Shown one piece after another: positions 10,506 through 22,449 of a DNA stretch of 64,000 nt. Made by a program: the position numbers and the translations under genes. This DNA is from Liolophura sinensis (taxonomy: Eukaryota > Mollusca > Polyplacophora > Chitonida > Chitonidae), in NCBI RefSeq assembly GCF_032854445.1, contig NC_088297.1, positions 9,324,163 to 9,388,162 of the forward strand, written 5' to 3'. The notes beneath the pieces were generated by a model. That model did no database searches. It was not told where the DNA came from and saw nothing but the letters and a program-made list of their open reading frames with translations. How positions within the stretch are numbered: the first letter of the stretch is position 1; every line of letters starts with the position of its first letter.

Positions 10506-13500
10506 CTTTTGTTTTTTGAGTGTACAGCCGAAATGATTGAGATAATACCATTTACTTTTTCAACATCAGTTCGTCAAAGATTTATCGTAAAACAAGAGAC
10601 AAAACAAGCTATATGCTTTTGTTTCACTTCTAGAGGGCATAACTTAGTGACGTCCATTGTATACACAGCACATTGTAATTTCTCCTATTTATGTCCACAG
10701 TGTGTTCATATATTTGTTTACAACGTTTTGATGTAACGGAATTCATTATGTTTAACGTGTCTTTAAGAACAAAGAATCCAAGGGTGGGGCCTACGTTGAA
10801 TGGGTAAACCATTTTTTAAACTGAGACAGCCCAGTTCAGAATGAGCTAAACATGCAAACTGAGAAAATCGAATCAACCATGATATTAATTTTAACCCACC
10901 AGGCGTGAGTTATTTCTATAACCCAAGAACACACCTGTTTTCGTTGACGTCACACGAACACTGTTTTGACATTTACTAATATGTTGACGCCTTGATCCCA
11001 TAGCCTCGTACGAATTCCAGATTAAAAACTGATTTCAAGACTTTTCGAAACTTGTTTCATTTCATTTAATTTTATTAACTGTATACCAATACATACATTG
11101 CCTATGTTATGGGATTAGGTCCTGAGGACTTGAGCTTCTCCACTGGACCTGTCAACAGAGGCGACCAAACCATTCCCAAGCCTTTTACGCGCTGCCTTTT
11201 GTCTGTGATCTTAACATGCATAGCGGTTTTTCTGTCATGCATTGGGATTTAAAAGTGAAAAAATATAAACAAAACATATATATACATATATAAAAAATAT
11301 ATTGTTACGGTATTAAAACAGCAACAGAAAACAGACTCAGTGACTCAATATTACAATGTAAACAATGCTTTATATATATAAAATGAGACGTACAGTTTTA
11401 CAGACAGTTCAACAACAACAACAACATAAAAAAAACATACACATCAGTATTACCGGTCTTTAAAAGTTTATGATCCAACGTAAAGACCATGGGATAAACA
11501 CACAATTCACACAAGTCACAAATTGTCCCAGTCAGGTACTTCGCTAGGTTAGCGAACGCAGTACACAGGTTACACAGAACAGTCACACCCGCAGAGCACA
11601 ACACAGGGTAAATCCAGGCATGGAGGTATAATCCACTTTAGAACAGTCACAGCTCCCGCAGAAACGAAACTGGCATCACCAGCTCATATCAATATAATGG
11701 ACTCGATACGAGAGCGTCGCACACTCTCCTGGCTCCCAGTGGATGCAGCAAAAATACCTTCCCTCTGCACAGAAAACACGGCTTATATACGTTCCAGGTG
11801 GATTCAACTATTCTTAAACACAGAATTAACAGCCAATGAAATAAACGAAGCATTGAACAAAGTGCTTTCCATCAGGTCCGCGCTGTACACATATATACCA
11901 ATATACATACCCAACATTCTCTCTTTTCCGGCTCGAAAGTTTAAGAGGCTAGAATACTGTTGTGAGAAAATAAAGGTAAAATAAGGTATGGTTCGACCCG
12001 GTTTTCTTAGTGAAGTTGTCCATGTGGAAGCCTATAATGACAGCTGCTGGCCTTTTGTCTTTCTCGCATATAAGGAATGCCTTTTCTGTTTTGTTTTATA
12101 AAATCCAGTAAAATCATTGAAACGCCGTGTTTAAGCCGAGGTGCATTCTCTAGGTCTTCGACGTTAGAGAGCTACTTGCAGCAAGCGTGACGTCACTTTC
12201 CTGTCGATAACGGAGACGCACTGAGGCTGTGACAAGACGAAGTTTTACTGAGTTGAAAAAAATCTAAAAAAAAAAAAATTGAATGCCGGTTTAATATACT
12301 TCGAATGGTAGTCTTTCAGTGAACATAAACATCAGTCAGGTGCTGTGTTTCACTTTAACAGAAGTCCCTTGCCTAAGCCCATGATTGGATGTATTGTTTT
12401 TATGACAATGTGCCGAAACCGTGTTATATTCAACATAGCATCCAGTTACTTTATCACAATATTTATGTTGAAGTAATACAGCAAGTGTTCTGTACATTTA
12501 ACGGAATGATCTGCTCAAAAAAATGAACGCTTTTCATCGTGACTTATGCAGCAGATTTTCTGTTAAATTTAACAGTATCCCAGAAAAAAAGCAACGAAAC
12601 CAATAAAATTTGCTACACCCAGAATAGAAATCTCAAAGCTATTCAGAAAACATACAATGTCCCACTGAGGAAACAATTGCATAATCACTCGTGTGTACTC
12701 CAGAAAATAGCACCAAAAAAAAAAAACCCATTCAGAAAACACCCAGTGTCCCAGAAAACTTACGACAGGCTATAGAACTGTCTCCAGGGTGGATGGAATT
12801 TTCCTTTAGTTTGGTCATCTTAGTGGAAACTGAGACGTGATCTGAGATAGATAAATAAATAAATAAATTCTGATCTTATTCTATGGTCAGCACAGCTCTG
12901 AAGACACATGCATGATCCAGCATAAATTTTTGCACGTCCAGGAAATGATTATATCCCTTCACCGGGTAACTCTTCAGAATAAATTGTGAGGCACATTTAG
13001 TATTCCCTGGAGAAAAAACAAAACGTGGAGTTCTTGAGGGTAATTCCCGACTGAATCTGAAGTTTTGGCGGGTAAATGCACGTCACCTACAGCTGATGTA
13101 GCACTCCCAAGGTATTTCTTAATTGATTTCTTTATTTTTATTAGTGTACACGGAGGTGTCACAAGCTTGTGTGAGTGTTGTTGTTGTTGTGAATTCTGCC
13201 TTGAGTTCAGTCGACCTACTGTCAGTAGCGTCCATCGTAAAGGTTCCTCACAGTACCTATAAATTCATAGTTTTGAGCACCCGGGTGCTCCCAAGGAGCA
13301 GGAGATGATGCATAGCATGGAGTTTAAAATGTTGATTTTTGCTGATTCCTGCAGTTTGAAGTACTACAAGACATCGAAACTATCATATCTGAAGATAAAA
13401 ACATACTAATTACTCTTTCAGGAAGAATTTCTTAACTGAAAGCTATAGGCCTATTATTCATATTTTAATTTATGCTAAATCTTCTTTAAAGCCTTTTACA

Positions 13501-13946
13501 CCTGAGTTAAATTACCTTTGTTTTCACCCACGTGATCAAAGCATGTTCTGATGATTGACTTGGATCAGCCATGGCATCACTACAAAATTATGAAATCAAC
13601 AGAGTTAAATGTTTCTCTAGATGTACATTCACCTCCATATTTTGTATTTCTTATATTCATTCAGTCTGTCATAACCTATACCACATGATGTAAACAGCGA
13701 AAATAACATCACAATTCCTAGAAAATTTAGACCATCCCCTGTCTTGTAGTAACGTGATGAACCCTCTAATAAAATTACGAATTTTATATATTTTAAAATT
13801 CTTGACAAAGGCCTTTAATCCTTTCAAAAATTAATATTCCTTCAATGGTAGGCCTATGCCAGCATCACATTCTTTCATAATTTACATTCACGATACATTG
13901 TTATTGACATACATGTATGTGTACGCTAATTTTATCCTTTTACAGA
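10506..13946. other. Intergenic or upstream intron; no gene seen
   Basis: I see no recognisable protein or RNA gene in 3.4 kb. There are short simple repeats (11280-11290 AT-rich, 12851-12870 AAAT) and the palindrome near 12559. This is presumably upstream or 5' intron sequence of the gene starting at 13947. Confidence 0.5.
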
Positions 13947-14142
13947 CTTCCCAGATGAAAATTGTGAGTATCTAGAGGACGATATCAAAGCGAAATTATG
14001 GGAGTTACGCTGGAGAGAGTGCAGAATAAATTTGCCTGTATTATCGGAGAACTCTGCAGTGAGCCAGACATCTTATCACAGTTTGCAATATGGGTGGATT
14101 TGAGAATAGCAGAGTACAAGTCCAAAGGTTACATATCTTTAG
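13947..14142 (+). CDS. Head exon A1 of an unrecognised two-copy gene (coding part 13998-14142)
   Basis: The acceptor is 'ccttttacag' before 13947; the donor 'gtgaga' follows 14142. The first in-frame ATG is 13998, with an in-frame TGA upstream, so the start codon lies in this exon and a 5' non-coding exon should exist further upstream. It encodes 48 residues (MGVTLERVQNK...WVDLRIAEYKSKG) and ends in phase 1. I do not recognise a named domain; it looks like a compact helical segment. Exon A2 at 54151-54295 has the same length. Codon comparison by hand gives 16 synonymous differences and 3 amino-acid changes, which argues for real coding under constraint. A six-codon upstream reading frame starts at 13956. 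Confidence 0.8.
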
Positions 14143-14951
14143 GTGAGATTCATAGATTAGCTCTTGTGTGGTATAGTGTTTTACACAACACTTGTAATTA
14201 TTTTTTTGACACCTGACATAGCGGGTTCTTGTGCTTGTTTGGCCGTTCGCATTAAATGTTTGCTGAAGGCCAGATTGCTTTCTGCCACTAAAATTGCTTG
14301 CAAGTCTCATATGTCATACATGTGTACAAGACAAATGACTTGCTGAAGGTTGGTGGTTTTCTCCGGATACTACATGAAGAAAACTTGAAAACAAATTATA
14401 TACGAGAAAAATTCTTGAATATGGTGTTGAACAGCGATCAGATGAATAAATAATGTGGTGTTGCATAGTGATCAAATGAATAATACAGCACTGAACAGCA
14501 ATCTAATAAATAAATAATAAAATGAAGTGAAATAATTGAACAATTTAAAGTAAATAATAAAATACATGTGAAATGTAATAAAATGTTCATTGCAAGCAAC
14601 AGGCCCATGACATTCGCATGAGTACACATATGTGAATCAGATTGTTTTTGGTTCAGCTGCAGGCTTAATAGACCATGAAGTTTATATCTAATACCTGACT
14701 TGAAGGGTAAAGGTTTCCTCCCCCTATAAACTAGTCTCTCTAAACCAGACTCCTAACCTACTGGTCTTCGGCCTGTCGAAATACCTATCACATTCATACA
14801 CAAGTGGTCAGTGATGTAATCAGTGTTAGCCAATGAATGCTCCGTACGAGAAAAACAGCCTTCGCGGAAGACTACAAACTTTCATTGGTTGAAGTGGGGG
14901 GTGTGTCTTATTAATATTCATCATAAAGAAAGAACTGGTAATTTAAGTAAG

Positions 14952-15260
14952 ATGTCAGCTGAAGAACACGAATGCAAGGAAATTAGCAGAGAAGCCGAGG
15001 CCCATGTTTGTCAGAAATTCAGGATAAAGGAGCTGCGCACATATCAGAGACAGTGTCTGCAAGCAGTTATACAGGATAAAGATGTTTTTGTGTGCCGGAA
15101 GACTGGAGCAGAGAAACAATTATGCTTCCAGGCGCTGACAACGGTAACCTTATACCAACAGTTACTACAGCAACAAGTCAACTGTCATTTACTGTTTACG
15201 ACTTCCCGCCAGGAGATAGTAGAGTCGTTTCCATTGGTTGACCAGGATTATGTTAAATAG
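14952..15260 (+). pseudogene. RecQ-like helicase N-terminal fragment
   Basis: 103 residues beginning MSAEEHE. The segment FRIKELRTYQRQCLQAV then DVFVCRKTGAEKQLCFQAL matches the Q motif and motif I region of RecQ-type DEAD/H helicases. The Walker A stretch, normally TGxGKS, reads TGAEKQ, so the phosphate-binding GKS is lost. The frame ends soon after and the remaining helicase motifs are absent. It sits in the intron between A1 and B1, so it is probably a decayed insert from a transposon-borne or retroposed helicase. Confidence 0.6.
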
Positions 15261-15492
15261 CTATGTTTCATCACCATATGCGAGATGTGCCGGCTTTTCT
15301 GCAGAGGTTGAGTAGACTTATGGCTACAGTCCTCTGCTTAAGGAGAGTACCTATAAACATATCCACGTATGTTGTCTTGAGTGTAGTTTAAAACCCCAAT
15401 CAGTCAAAAAAATGATTTTTATTTGCTCTGAAAATTCATTTGATTCATTCAGTTGTTCACTTAGCCATTCATTCATTCAATTATTTTTCTAG

Positions 15493-16122
15493 ACTGCTCG
15501 GGAGAGAATCCAAACCCCACCTGGCTAAGAGGGTTTAGACCACCGCCTTCTAATTGCAGCTCAAGGGAGAGAACCCAAGAGATTCATGATATACCCAGAC
15601 TTGATCAAAGACACCGTAGTGGATCGCATCAGAAGGTGGAGATATCCTGGGACAAGCAGACTTCACCTGTCGTTGTTTCCGACAGACTGTCTCCAGAGAT
15701 GGTGATGATTAAGCAGGAAAATGCAGATGTACAAGAGGTGCACCCTGTCGGTGTGATTCACACAAACGCCTCGCGTAAGAGAACAGTAACAGGTGGCGAT
15801 TCTCGTCTATTCCCCTCCCCTTCATCCTCAAACAAAATCAGACGAACAGACCCCTATGGGACAAGTGTCGATCGTTTGTCTGGAGCTGTGTTAGAACCTG
15901 TGCATGAGAGCCTCATGTCAATTATTGGGGGTGGTGATGCGGAGGACAGGGGTGGGGACAATAACAGTACCATTCCTACATGCACATATACGGACTCAAC
16001 AGCCTCAGGTCATGCTGACAATGCTCAAAACAACAGCTCAGTACATTTGCCCTCAACGTCCTCTGACGTAATGCCATCAACAACCAGGGGAGATAACTCT
16101 GCATCTAGTCATGTCTCTACAG
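15493..16122 (+). CDS. Exon B1: Ser-rich linker with SUMO-type motif
   Basis: Acceptor 'ttatttttctag', donor 'acag|gtgagc'. It is 630 nt, entering and leaving in phase 1, so it can be skipped without a frameshift. Spliced to A1 it starts DCSGENPNPTWL. It then has a psi-K-x-E motif (MVMIKQEN, IKQE), a basic RKR, an SNKIRR patch that may be a nuclear signal, ESLMSIIGG, and a Ser/Thr/Asn-rich end. B2 (55333-56034) shares the same landmarks in the same order (DCSGEDPEPGWL, IKDE, RKR, QSLMSIISG, EDNS). No folded domain is recognised. A transcription-factor linker is inferred from the SUMO and basic motifs and from the exons that follow. Confidence 0.8.
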
Positions 16123-16199
16123 GTGAGCGCAGCCTTTTTTTATGTGTTTACATGTTTCAGTAATTAATTGGAGGGTGGGGAAACATCATCACAACCACG

Positions 16200-16345
16200 T
16201 CAGCATAATGTAACCAGGTTGGTTGTCTTGTCTGGCACCTGCGTTGTGATTTTTCAGTGGTGGCTGCACTTTGGCGGCATGAACTCGCGCTGCCACAAGA
16301 AGAAACAGTAATTATGACTCCACGTTGTCCTATGACTGGAGAATT
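16200..16345 (+). mobile_element. Degenerate SINE family 3 fragment
   Basis: It matches the 3' half of the copy at 39785-40110: 'cagtggtggctgcactttgg', 'cggcatg...ctgccac', and 'atgactccacgttgtcctat' ahead of 'gactg'. No tail or target duplication is visible. Confidence 0.55.
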
Positions 16346-16924
16346 CAGGGTTTTCATTTAGAATTGGTGAAGGAGGTCAAAGTTCAAAAGTAGGCGGCTG
16401 AATTGAAAGTAACTATTGATTTAAATAGTAAGAACATTCCAAGTAGGCGGCTACGGGGACGGCAGAAGACACCTGCTGCAGCCCGCTACTCGCCCTTTTT
16501 GAACATCCTGAGAATTACAGTGTACAAGTATAATGTAAAACCCAAGCCATTTACATACACCCATTGTCAACAGAGTTGCGGGCCCTTGTACATCTCAAGG
16601 CACTGTTCTTGAACAACCCTTCGTGTAAATGTATCTGCAGTAATTAGCTGTGGGGATATCACCAGTAATCTGATATCTCTTATGCAGCTGTACATGTATG
16701 TTATCTGTAACAGTGTACACATGTAAACACGTACACGTTTGTATCAGTGAGAAATATGGACATATGTGTATGTCTGTCAGACAAGGTCCTGTACTGTGGG
16801 TTGAAATCAACCTTTTACATTGTGCATTTACCAGGGGGGGGGGTTAAAACACTGGTAGTAAATGTACATGTAGTTTAGTTAAGCACTGATATACCCTGCG
16901 ATTAATGGTTAAAAGGGGGTCTGT

Positions 16925-17045
16925 GTGGCCCAGTGATTAGCATGGTAGCACAGCGCAAAGTGCCAATGTGATTACTGTGAGTTCAAGTACAGCCCATGCT
17001 GGCTTGGTCTCCGTTCGTATGTGGGAAGGTCTGACATCAGCCTAT
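16925..17045 (+). mobile_element. SINE family 1, head fragment
   Basis: A tRNA-like start ('gtggcccagtgattagc', 'cacagcg', 'gtgagttcaagta') followed by 'catgctggc' and 'gtgggaaggtctg'. The 3' part is missing. Confidence 0.7.
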
Positions 17046-17609
17046 AGTACATGTAGCAAGGATACAGGTTGAGACTGAACAATTAATAAGGCATGTACAT
17101 GTAGAAAGAAGAGGTCTGCAGTTGTAAATAAAGATGTTTATACATGTAACTTTGGCTCTTAAGTTACATGTAAAGCATGCTAAAGCTTGGCTCGAGGTTA
17201 AAGAGCAGGTTTTTAGCTCACACTCCCTGCAGACGGAAATAATTATATAAGCTTTGCTTTTTAGTTTTATAGCTTCTGTCATGTTGCTTCATGTCTGTTT
17301 GTTGTTTTTTAGTTAGGTATTATTTAAGTAACTCAAATCAGTGTTATATGCTATTCTGCTGTGGGATATTTATCACAGCTGGATGTTCATGTATATTTCC
17401 TGTGAAATGCTTTCAAAGTACATCCAGTGACTCGGATGAGTGGAAGACCTATGAATGAGTTAATACATGTATGTAGGCTTCGCGATATGAGGTGAGCAAT
17501 GGCTTGCATCCACCTCACACATGCGTAATTTTCAGATATACAGTGTATACATGTAGGCCTTGTGATATGAGGTGAGCGATCGTTTGCACACCCCGCAGGC
17601 TTGCGCACC

Positions 17610-17695
17610 CAACAGGCTTAATGCTGGCCGCCGTCGTATAAGTGAAATATTCTTGAGTACATCGTAAAACACCAATCAAATAAATGAATAAATAC
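17610..17695 (+). mobile_element. SINE family 1, tail fragment
   Basis: 'taatgctggccgccgtcgta', 'gtgaaatattcttgagtac', 'gtaaaacaccaatcaaataaa', then an AAAT-type tail. 5' truncated. Confidence 0.85.
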
Positions 17696-17705
17696 ATTTT
17701 TGTGT

Positions 17706-17772
17706 AATTCTTGATGGACTAACCCTGTGAAAATAAACAAGCTAAATATTCCTGCTACAATTGCATGTACAG
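17706..17772 (+). mobile_element. Fragment of the 23.4/26.9-kb MITE family
   Basis: 'gatggactaaccctgtg' and 'ctaaatattcctgctacaat' parallel the interior of the MITE at 23427-23671. It is directly followed by the 25-bp minisatellite. Confidence 0.5.
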
Positions 17773-18560
17773 AGAATGAATCTGAATCAGTGTACAAAGA
17801 ATGAATCTGAATCAGTGTATAGGGAATGAATCTGAATCAGTGTACACAGAATGAATCTGAATCAGTGTACACAGAATGAATCTGAATCAGTGTACAGAGA
17901 ATGAATCTGAATCAGTGTACAGAGAATGAATCTGAATCAGTGTACAGAGAATGAATCTGTATCAGTGTACAGAGAATGAATCTGAATCAGTGTATAGGGA
18001 ATGATTCTGAATCAGTGTACAGAGAATGAATCTGAATCAGTGTACAGAGAATGAATCTGAATCAGTGTATAGGGAATGAATCTGAATCAGTGTACAGAGA
18101 ATGAATCTGAATCAGTGTACAGAGAATGAATCTGAATCAGTGTACAGAGAATGAATCTGAATCAGTGTATAGGGAATGAATCTGAATCAGTGTACAGAGA
18201 ATGAATCTGAATCAGTGTACAGAGAATGAATCTGAATCAGTGTACAGAGAATGAATCTGAATCAGTGTATAGGGAATGAATCTGAATCAGTGTACAGAGA
18301 ATGAATCTGAATCAGTGTACAGAGAATGAATCTGAATCAGTGTACAGAGAATGAATCTGAATCAGTGTACAGAGAATGAATCTGAATCAGTGTATAGGGA
18401 ATGAATCTGAATCAGTGTACAGAGAATGAATCTGAATCAGTGTACAGAGAATGAATCTGAATCAGTGTACAGAGAATGAATCTGAATCAGTGTACAGAGA
18501 ATGAATCTGAATCAGTGTATAGGGGATGAATCTGAATCAGTGTTCACAAAATGAATCTTA
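17765..18560 (+). repeat. 25-bp minisatellite, about 32 units
   Basis: The unit is tgtacagaga + atgaatctgaatcag. A variant with 'tgtataggga' recurs at about 17816, 17992, 18067, 18167, 18267, 18392 and 18517, spaced by 3-7 units. That pattern shows higher-order duplication of unit blocks. Confidence 0.97.
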
Positions 18561-18779
18561 ATCCATGTACACAGAATGTATTAAACAGTTGAAACTGTGA
18601 GTGAAAAAAGGTTCAGTCCAGAATGAAATATGAAAATCTTTAAACATTAGAAAGAATACATGTACGTATATATTATTGTCAAGAACAATATGGTTTGGAC
18701 AAAGCATGAAAGAAAAAAATAAACAAACACATTTAGAAAGCAGTTTTTGTTTGAGAAGTTAACTATCTTGAATAAAACT

Positions 18780-18889
18780 TATTTATTTGATTGGTGTTTT
18801 ACGTTGTACTCAAGAATATTTCACTTATACGGCAGCAGCCAGCAGTATGGTGAGAGGAAACCGGGCACAGCCCAGGGAAAACCCATAAC
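18780..18889 (-). mobile_element. SINE family 1, left part, split by a hAT element
   Basis: On the plus strand it reads tail to head from 'ttatttatttgattggtgtt' to 'gaaaacccataac', where it is cut by the hAT insertion. It resumes at 21266 ('cataaccatacacaggttgc') and ends near 21295. Confidence 0.88.
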
Positions 18890-21265
18890 CAGGCCTTGAA
18901 ATATAAGGAGCGCGATCGCGCTCGCGCTCCTACGCGCACCTAAACTCATTTTGGGGAGCTCTATAAATCGCACGCCAGCCGCCGTGACAGGGGAGGTAAC
19001 TTTAGGCAAACTCTTCTGTGTTGAAGGTGACAATCGTTGCCTCTGCAAGGCGAAAGGGAACGGCATGTGTACTGGTTAAGTGCACCGTACAGAACATTCA
19101 CGCTCTAGTCTTCAACAGGATGTCTTCCGTGAAGCTAAAAACCTTCCTTGCATGGCCAACAGGAAATGTGATAGGCTACAAAACGAGTAGCGAGGATGGA
19201 CTGACGCAAGTGACTGAGGTGTGGTGCAAAACCTGCGCTGCTCACGAGGCGCAGTTGGTACCCAAGCTCCATGGAAGAGCTGTCGCTGACTTCATGAAGT
19301 ATACAACGGGAACCAGCTTTATTACAAAACACACCGTCATGCGGCACCTTGAATCTAAAGTGCATCATATGGGTGTCGAACTTGAACAGTTGGCTGAGAC
19401 TGCTTTAGGTCAGGCACTGAAGACTGGTCAGAAACGCTTTGGAGATGAAACTTATCAGAGTGAGAGTAACCAGAGACCGGGCCCGGTGGCTTCTAAGACT
19501 ACTGTCACTAGTACACAGCCGAAAATTGACACTTCAATCAACAATGCAGCAAAAGATGCCTACAGGTGATTAATTTTTATTTTTTTTTAATTTTTTTTTT
19601 TTATTTGTTATTTTTTTTAAACACAGGCATGCAGTTTTCAATGTTGCTCAGCCCTCAAATGGCTCCATGTGTATAATTTATAAAACAAACTGCATGTATT
19701 GTACATTGTCTGTTTCTGAAAGCATTGAGTATTCAATGATACAGGTTATTTATCTGTCATGTGAAAATTAATGAGGTGTTCACTGGTTAATCATCATTCT
19801 TTATTTCTTTTTCAGAAAGCTGATTAGAACTGCTTACTTGTTAGCAGCCAGAGGACAACCAATGTCATCATTCCGAACGAGTGTGGAAATACAGAAAGCT
19901 AATGGTGTTCAGCTAATTTCTGGTAAAAGCAAGGTTGATTGTGATACTGAGACAGAAATCCAAGGCTCTGAGACTCACTCCGTTGTGAACTTACCTGGGA
20001 GTGTTGTTCATTTATCAGACTCTGACTCTTCTTCTGAGTACATGGACTGTGATATAGAGTCATAGAATGAACAATGAACATTGATTCATATCCGTCCAAG
20101 CTGGTGAACAGTGAACATTGATTCATGTCATTCATTTTTTTTTAATTGTTTTGTGATTTGCTGTTTCAAAATTAAAATGCTGACTTATTGTCCATGTATT
20201 TGGTCGAGTTTACTTAAAATAAGAATTATAAAATTGCACCAAAATCTAAAATTGCAGTCTGAGACCAGATTCCATACCATAATATTAAGTTACAGTAGAA
20301 CTTGGATATATCAAACCTCATGGGGCCAGTGTTTTCCGTCTGTTATACTGTGAAGTATGTCATATGTACATTTTTGTAGTATCAGTACAGAAATTTAGGC
20401 ATTTTATTACCTTGGGGCCAAATCTTTTGGTACAAAATTAAAGGAGGATCCAGTTTCATTTAGGCAAGGCTGGTATCATACAATTATATAGGCAAGTATA
20501 TGCAACTTCTAATGTAGTTGGTGCAATTTTACTGTGATTGGTCTATATTTTCAAGTAAATAAAGTTGATCAAATTTTGCCGCTTTGCATTAAGTACAAGA
20601 TCTTAAAATTTTGTTGAAACTTAGCCATGCAGGTAGTATCAAAGTTTCCATTCAATTTGAAACTGATCAATTGTTAGAATTATTACACATTTTTTCTCAG
20701 AACCATATTGATTCCTATACCCCTTCCCTGTCGAGACATCAATATTTAAACTAGGACTATAATAGGAGTTCATCATCAATGAATTAATTTAACCCAACAC
20801 TGCAAATTACAATTAATCCTGAAGAAAAAACGAACACAAAACACATGCTTTCAGCAGCTAATTACATCTTTATTGGGCAACAATGATGACTTCTCATATC
20901 TTTTGGAATTATATGCTGTTATTTTTTTTATTATTATTTTTTTTTTTCACAGCATTCAATGACACTTCTGACAATGACACTTCTGACTTGTGCTGTCTTC
21001 TGGTATTGAATTTACCCTCATTAAGACACCTGTTATCCACCCATGACCATGCAGGCCCTCAGTAAAATAGTCCAGGTCAAAGCCATTTAACTTACCAAAA
21101 CTATGGCAGCCATGTTTATATAGATTTTCAGTTTTTGTATATTTTATGAAATAGCTCTCCTGAAGTAATTTATGAGGACTATTTCCAGGAGAGCTTTTCA
21201 CACTCCTTGCTGAAATAAGGAGGACTGAAAATAGCACTCCTGGGATTTTCAAACGACGAGGCCTG
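18890..21265 (+). mobile_element. hAT-related transposon, 2.4 kb, inside a SINE
   Basis: The left end CAGGCCTTGAAAT and the right end AGGCCTG (inverse CAGGCCTCG) are short imperfect inverted ends. The flanks share CATAAC (18884-18889 and 21266-21271), extendable to CATAACCA if the terminal CA is counted as target. This fits the 8-bp duplications of hAT elements. Removing the element and one duplicate restores an uninterrupted SINE. Inside is a two-exon gene with a zinc finger but no catalytic domain (19120-20065). Confidence 0.75.
19120..20065 (+). CDS. Truncated hAT-transposase-like zinc-finger protein (exons 19120-19565 and 19816-20065)
   Basis: Exon 1 starts at ATG 19120 (MSSVKLKTFLAW). 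Its donor 'tacag|gtgatt' follows 19565, phase 2. Exon 2 follows the acceptor 'ttttcag' at 19815 and restores an Arg codon. Exon 1 carries VWCKTC...TVMRHLESKVHH, a C2-H2 (BED/TTF-like) finger as found at the N-terminus of hAT transposases. Exon 2 starts KLIRTAYLLAARGQPMSSF then VEIQKANGV, the family's 'RPF...LqkaNG' segment. The protein then ends in an acidic Ser-rich tail (SDSDSSSEYMDCD) and stops. The RNase-H catalytic and dimerisation regions are absent, giving about 231 residues. It may be a DNA-binding relic or a transposase-derived repressor. Coding structure is likely; function is unknown. Confidence 0.65.
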
Positions 21266-21295
21266 CATAACCATACACAGGTTGCTTGCAGACCA
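21266..21295 (-). mobile_element. SINE family 1, right part after the hAT insertion
   Basis: 'cataaccatacacaggttgc' + 'ttgcagacc' continues the SINE interrupted at 18889. The tRNA-like head is missing. Confidence 0.75.
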
Positions 21296-22449
21296 ATAAA
21301 ACTTAGAGACTATCTGTTGAAAATATTTGTTAGTTGTCTGTGTAATCAGAATTTTCTTCTGTGTGCAAATTGCACATATAAAAATGCATGTTTATGTTAC
21401 ATGTTATGTATAGTAAATGCCCGAACATCACTACATGGAAGTTGTACATTTTTCCTGGATCTGAGAGCTGTATTGATCTTAGAGAAGTGTTTTGAGGTTT
21501 GGTCGGAAGGTGCCTGGAGGATGATATTCTATGAATAAAACTGTTTCAGCACAAAAATTAATATTATTATTTGATTATGTGAATTTTCCAGCAAAAATTC
21601 ACTTTTTTGGAGCAAAACCATATTCAGGCATGGGCAACTCCAGAGCTTTAAGACAACACGGAGTATAGCAGTATGGAAACTCAGTCAGTATTTGCGGTCT
21701 TTTAATTTATTCACGGGTACATATTTATTGAGATCCGATAGTATGCCTTCTTTTTTAAGCCTATTTTCAGTGTAGTAACTCAATCACATGCTTCAGTAAT
21801 CCTATTAAGGCGAGCATAAAGAGCATGGCATTTTCCACTATAAACTCACTCATCAATAATTTGCTCCTCACCTGGTTTGAGATTTGTGTTAAATTTTGCA
21901 TGTTTAGTACAGTCTCAGTCTGAAATTAACATGTGGGTGCAGGACACTGTTGTATATGTGTCTGTGGGTTTACAAGAAAAGTCATAGAATGGGTAAAATG
22001 AATTTGAAATTGGTTAATAACCCCCAAGCAAGCGGACAAGCACCTCAATGAGGCCAGCTGTATTCATATATCATATGTTTTCGTGCAGTCTTACCTTGCC
22101 TGTAGCAATTTTTTTCCTTTATCGGGCGACAGTTTTATAAAACTGAACCAATGCAATGTCCATGAAGACCCTTCAACAAAACAGGTGTAAAAACAGGTGT
22201 AGCCTAAATGATAATTTCCTCTCCCAAAGCGGTTGTGTTTTTGTTGGCGTTCATTTGCCTGTCTGCCAATCGTGTCTGTCAGCAACTTTACGAAAAAGGC
22301 CAAGGACTGACTTGGATCAAATTTCGTGACCAAGTATGAATCAATTACATTTTTGGTGTTAACCTGTGGATCTGGGTTTAGGAATATTTTGAACAGTTCT
22401 TCACCATTTCCGGGCTGGGCATATATGGTTATATTTTGTATTTATATGT

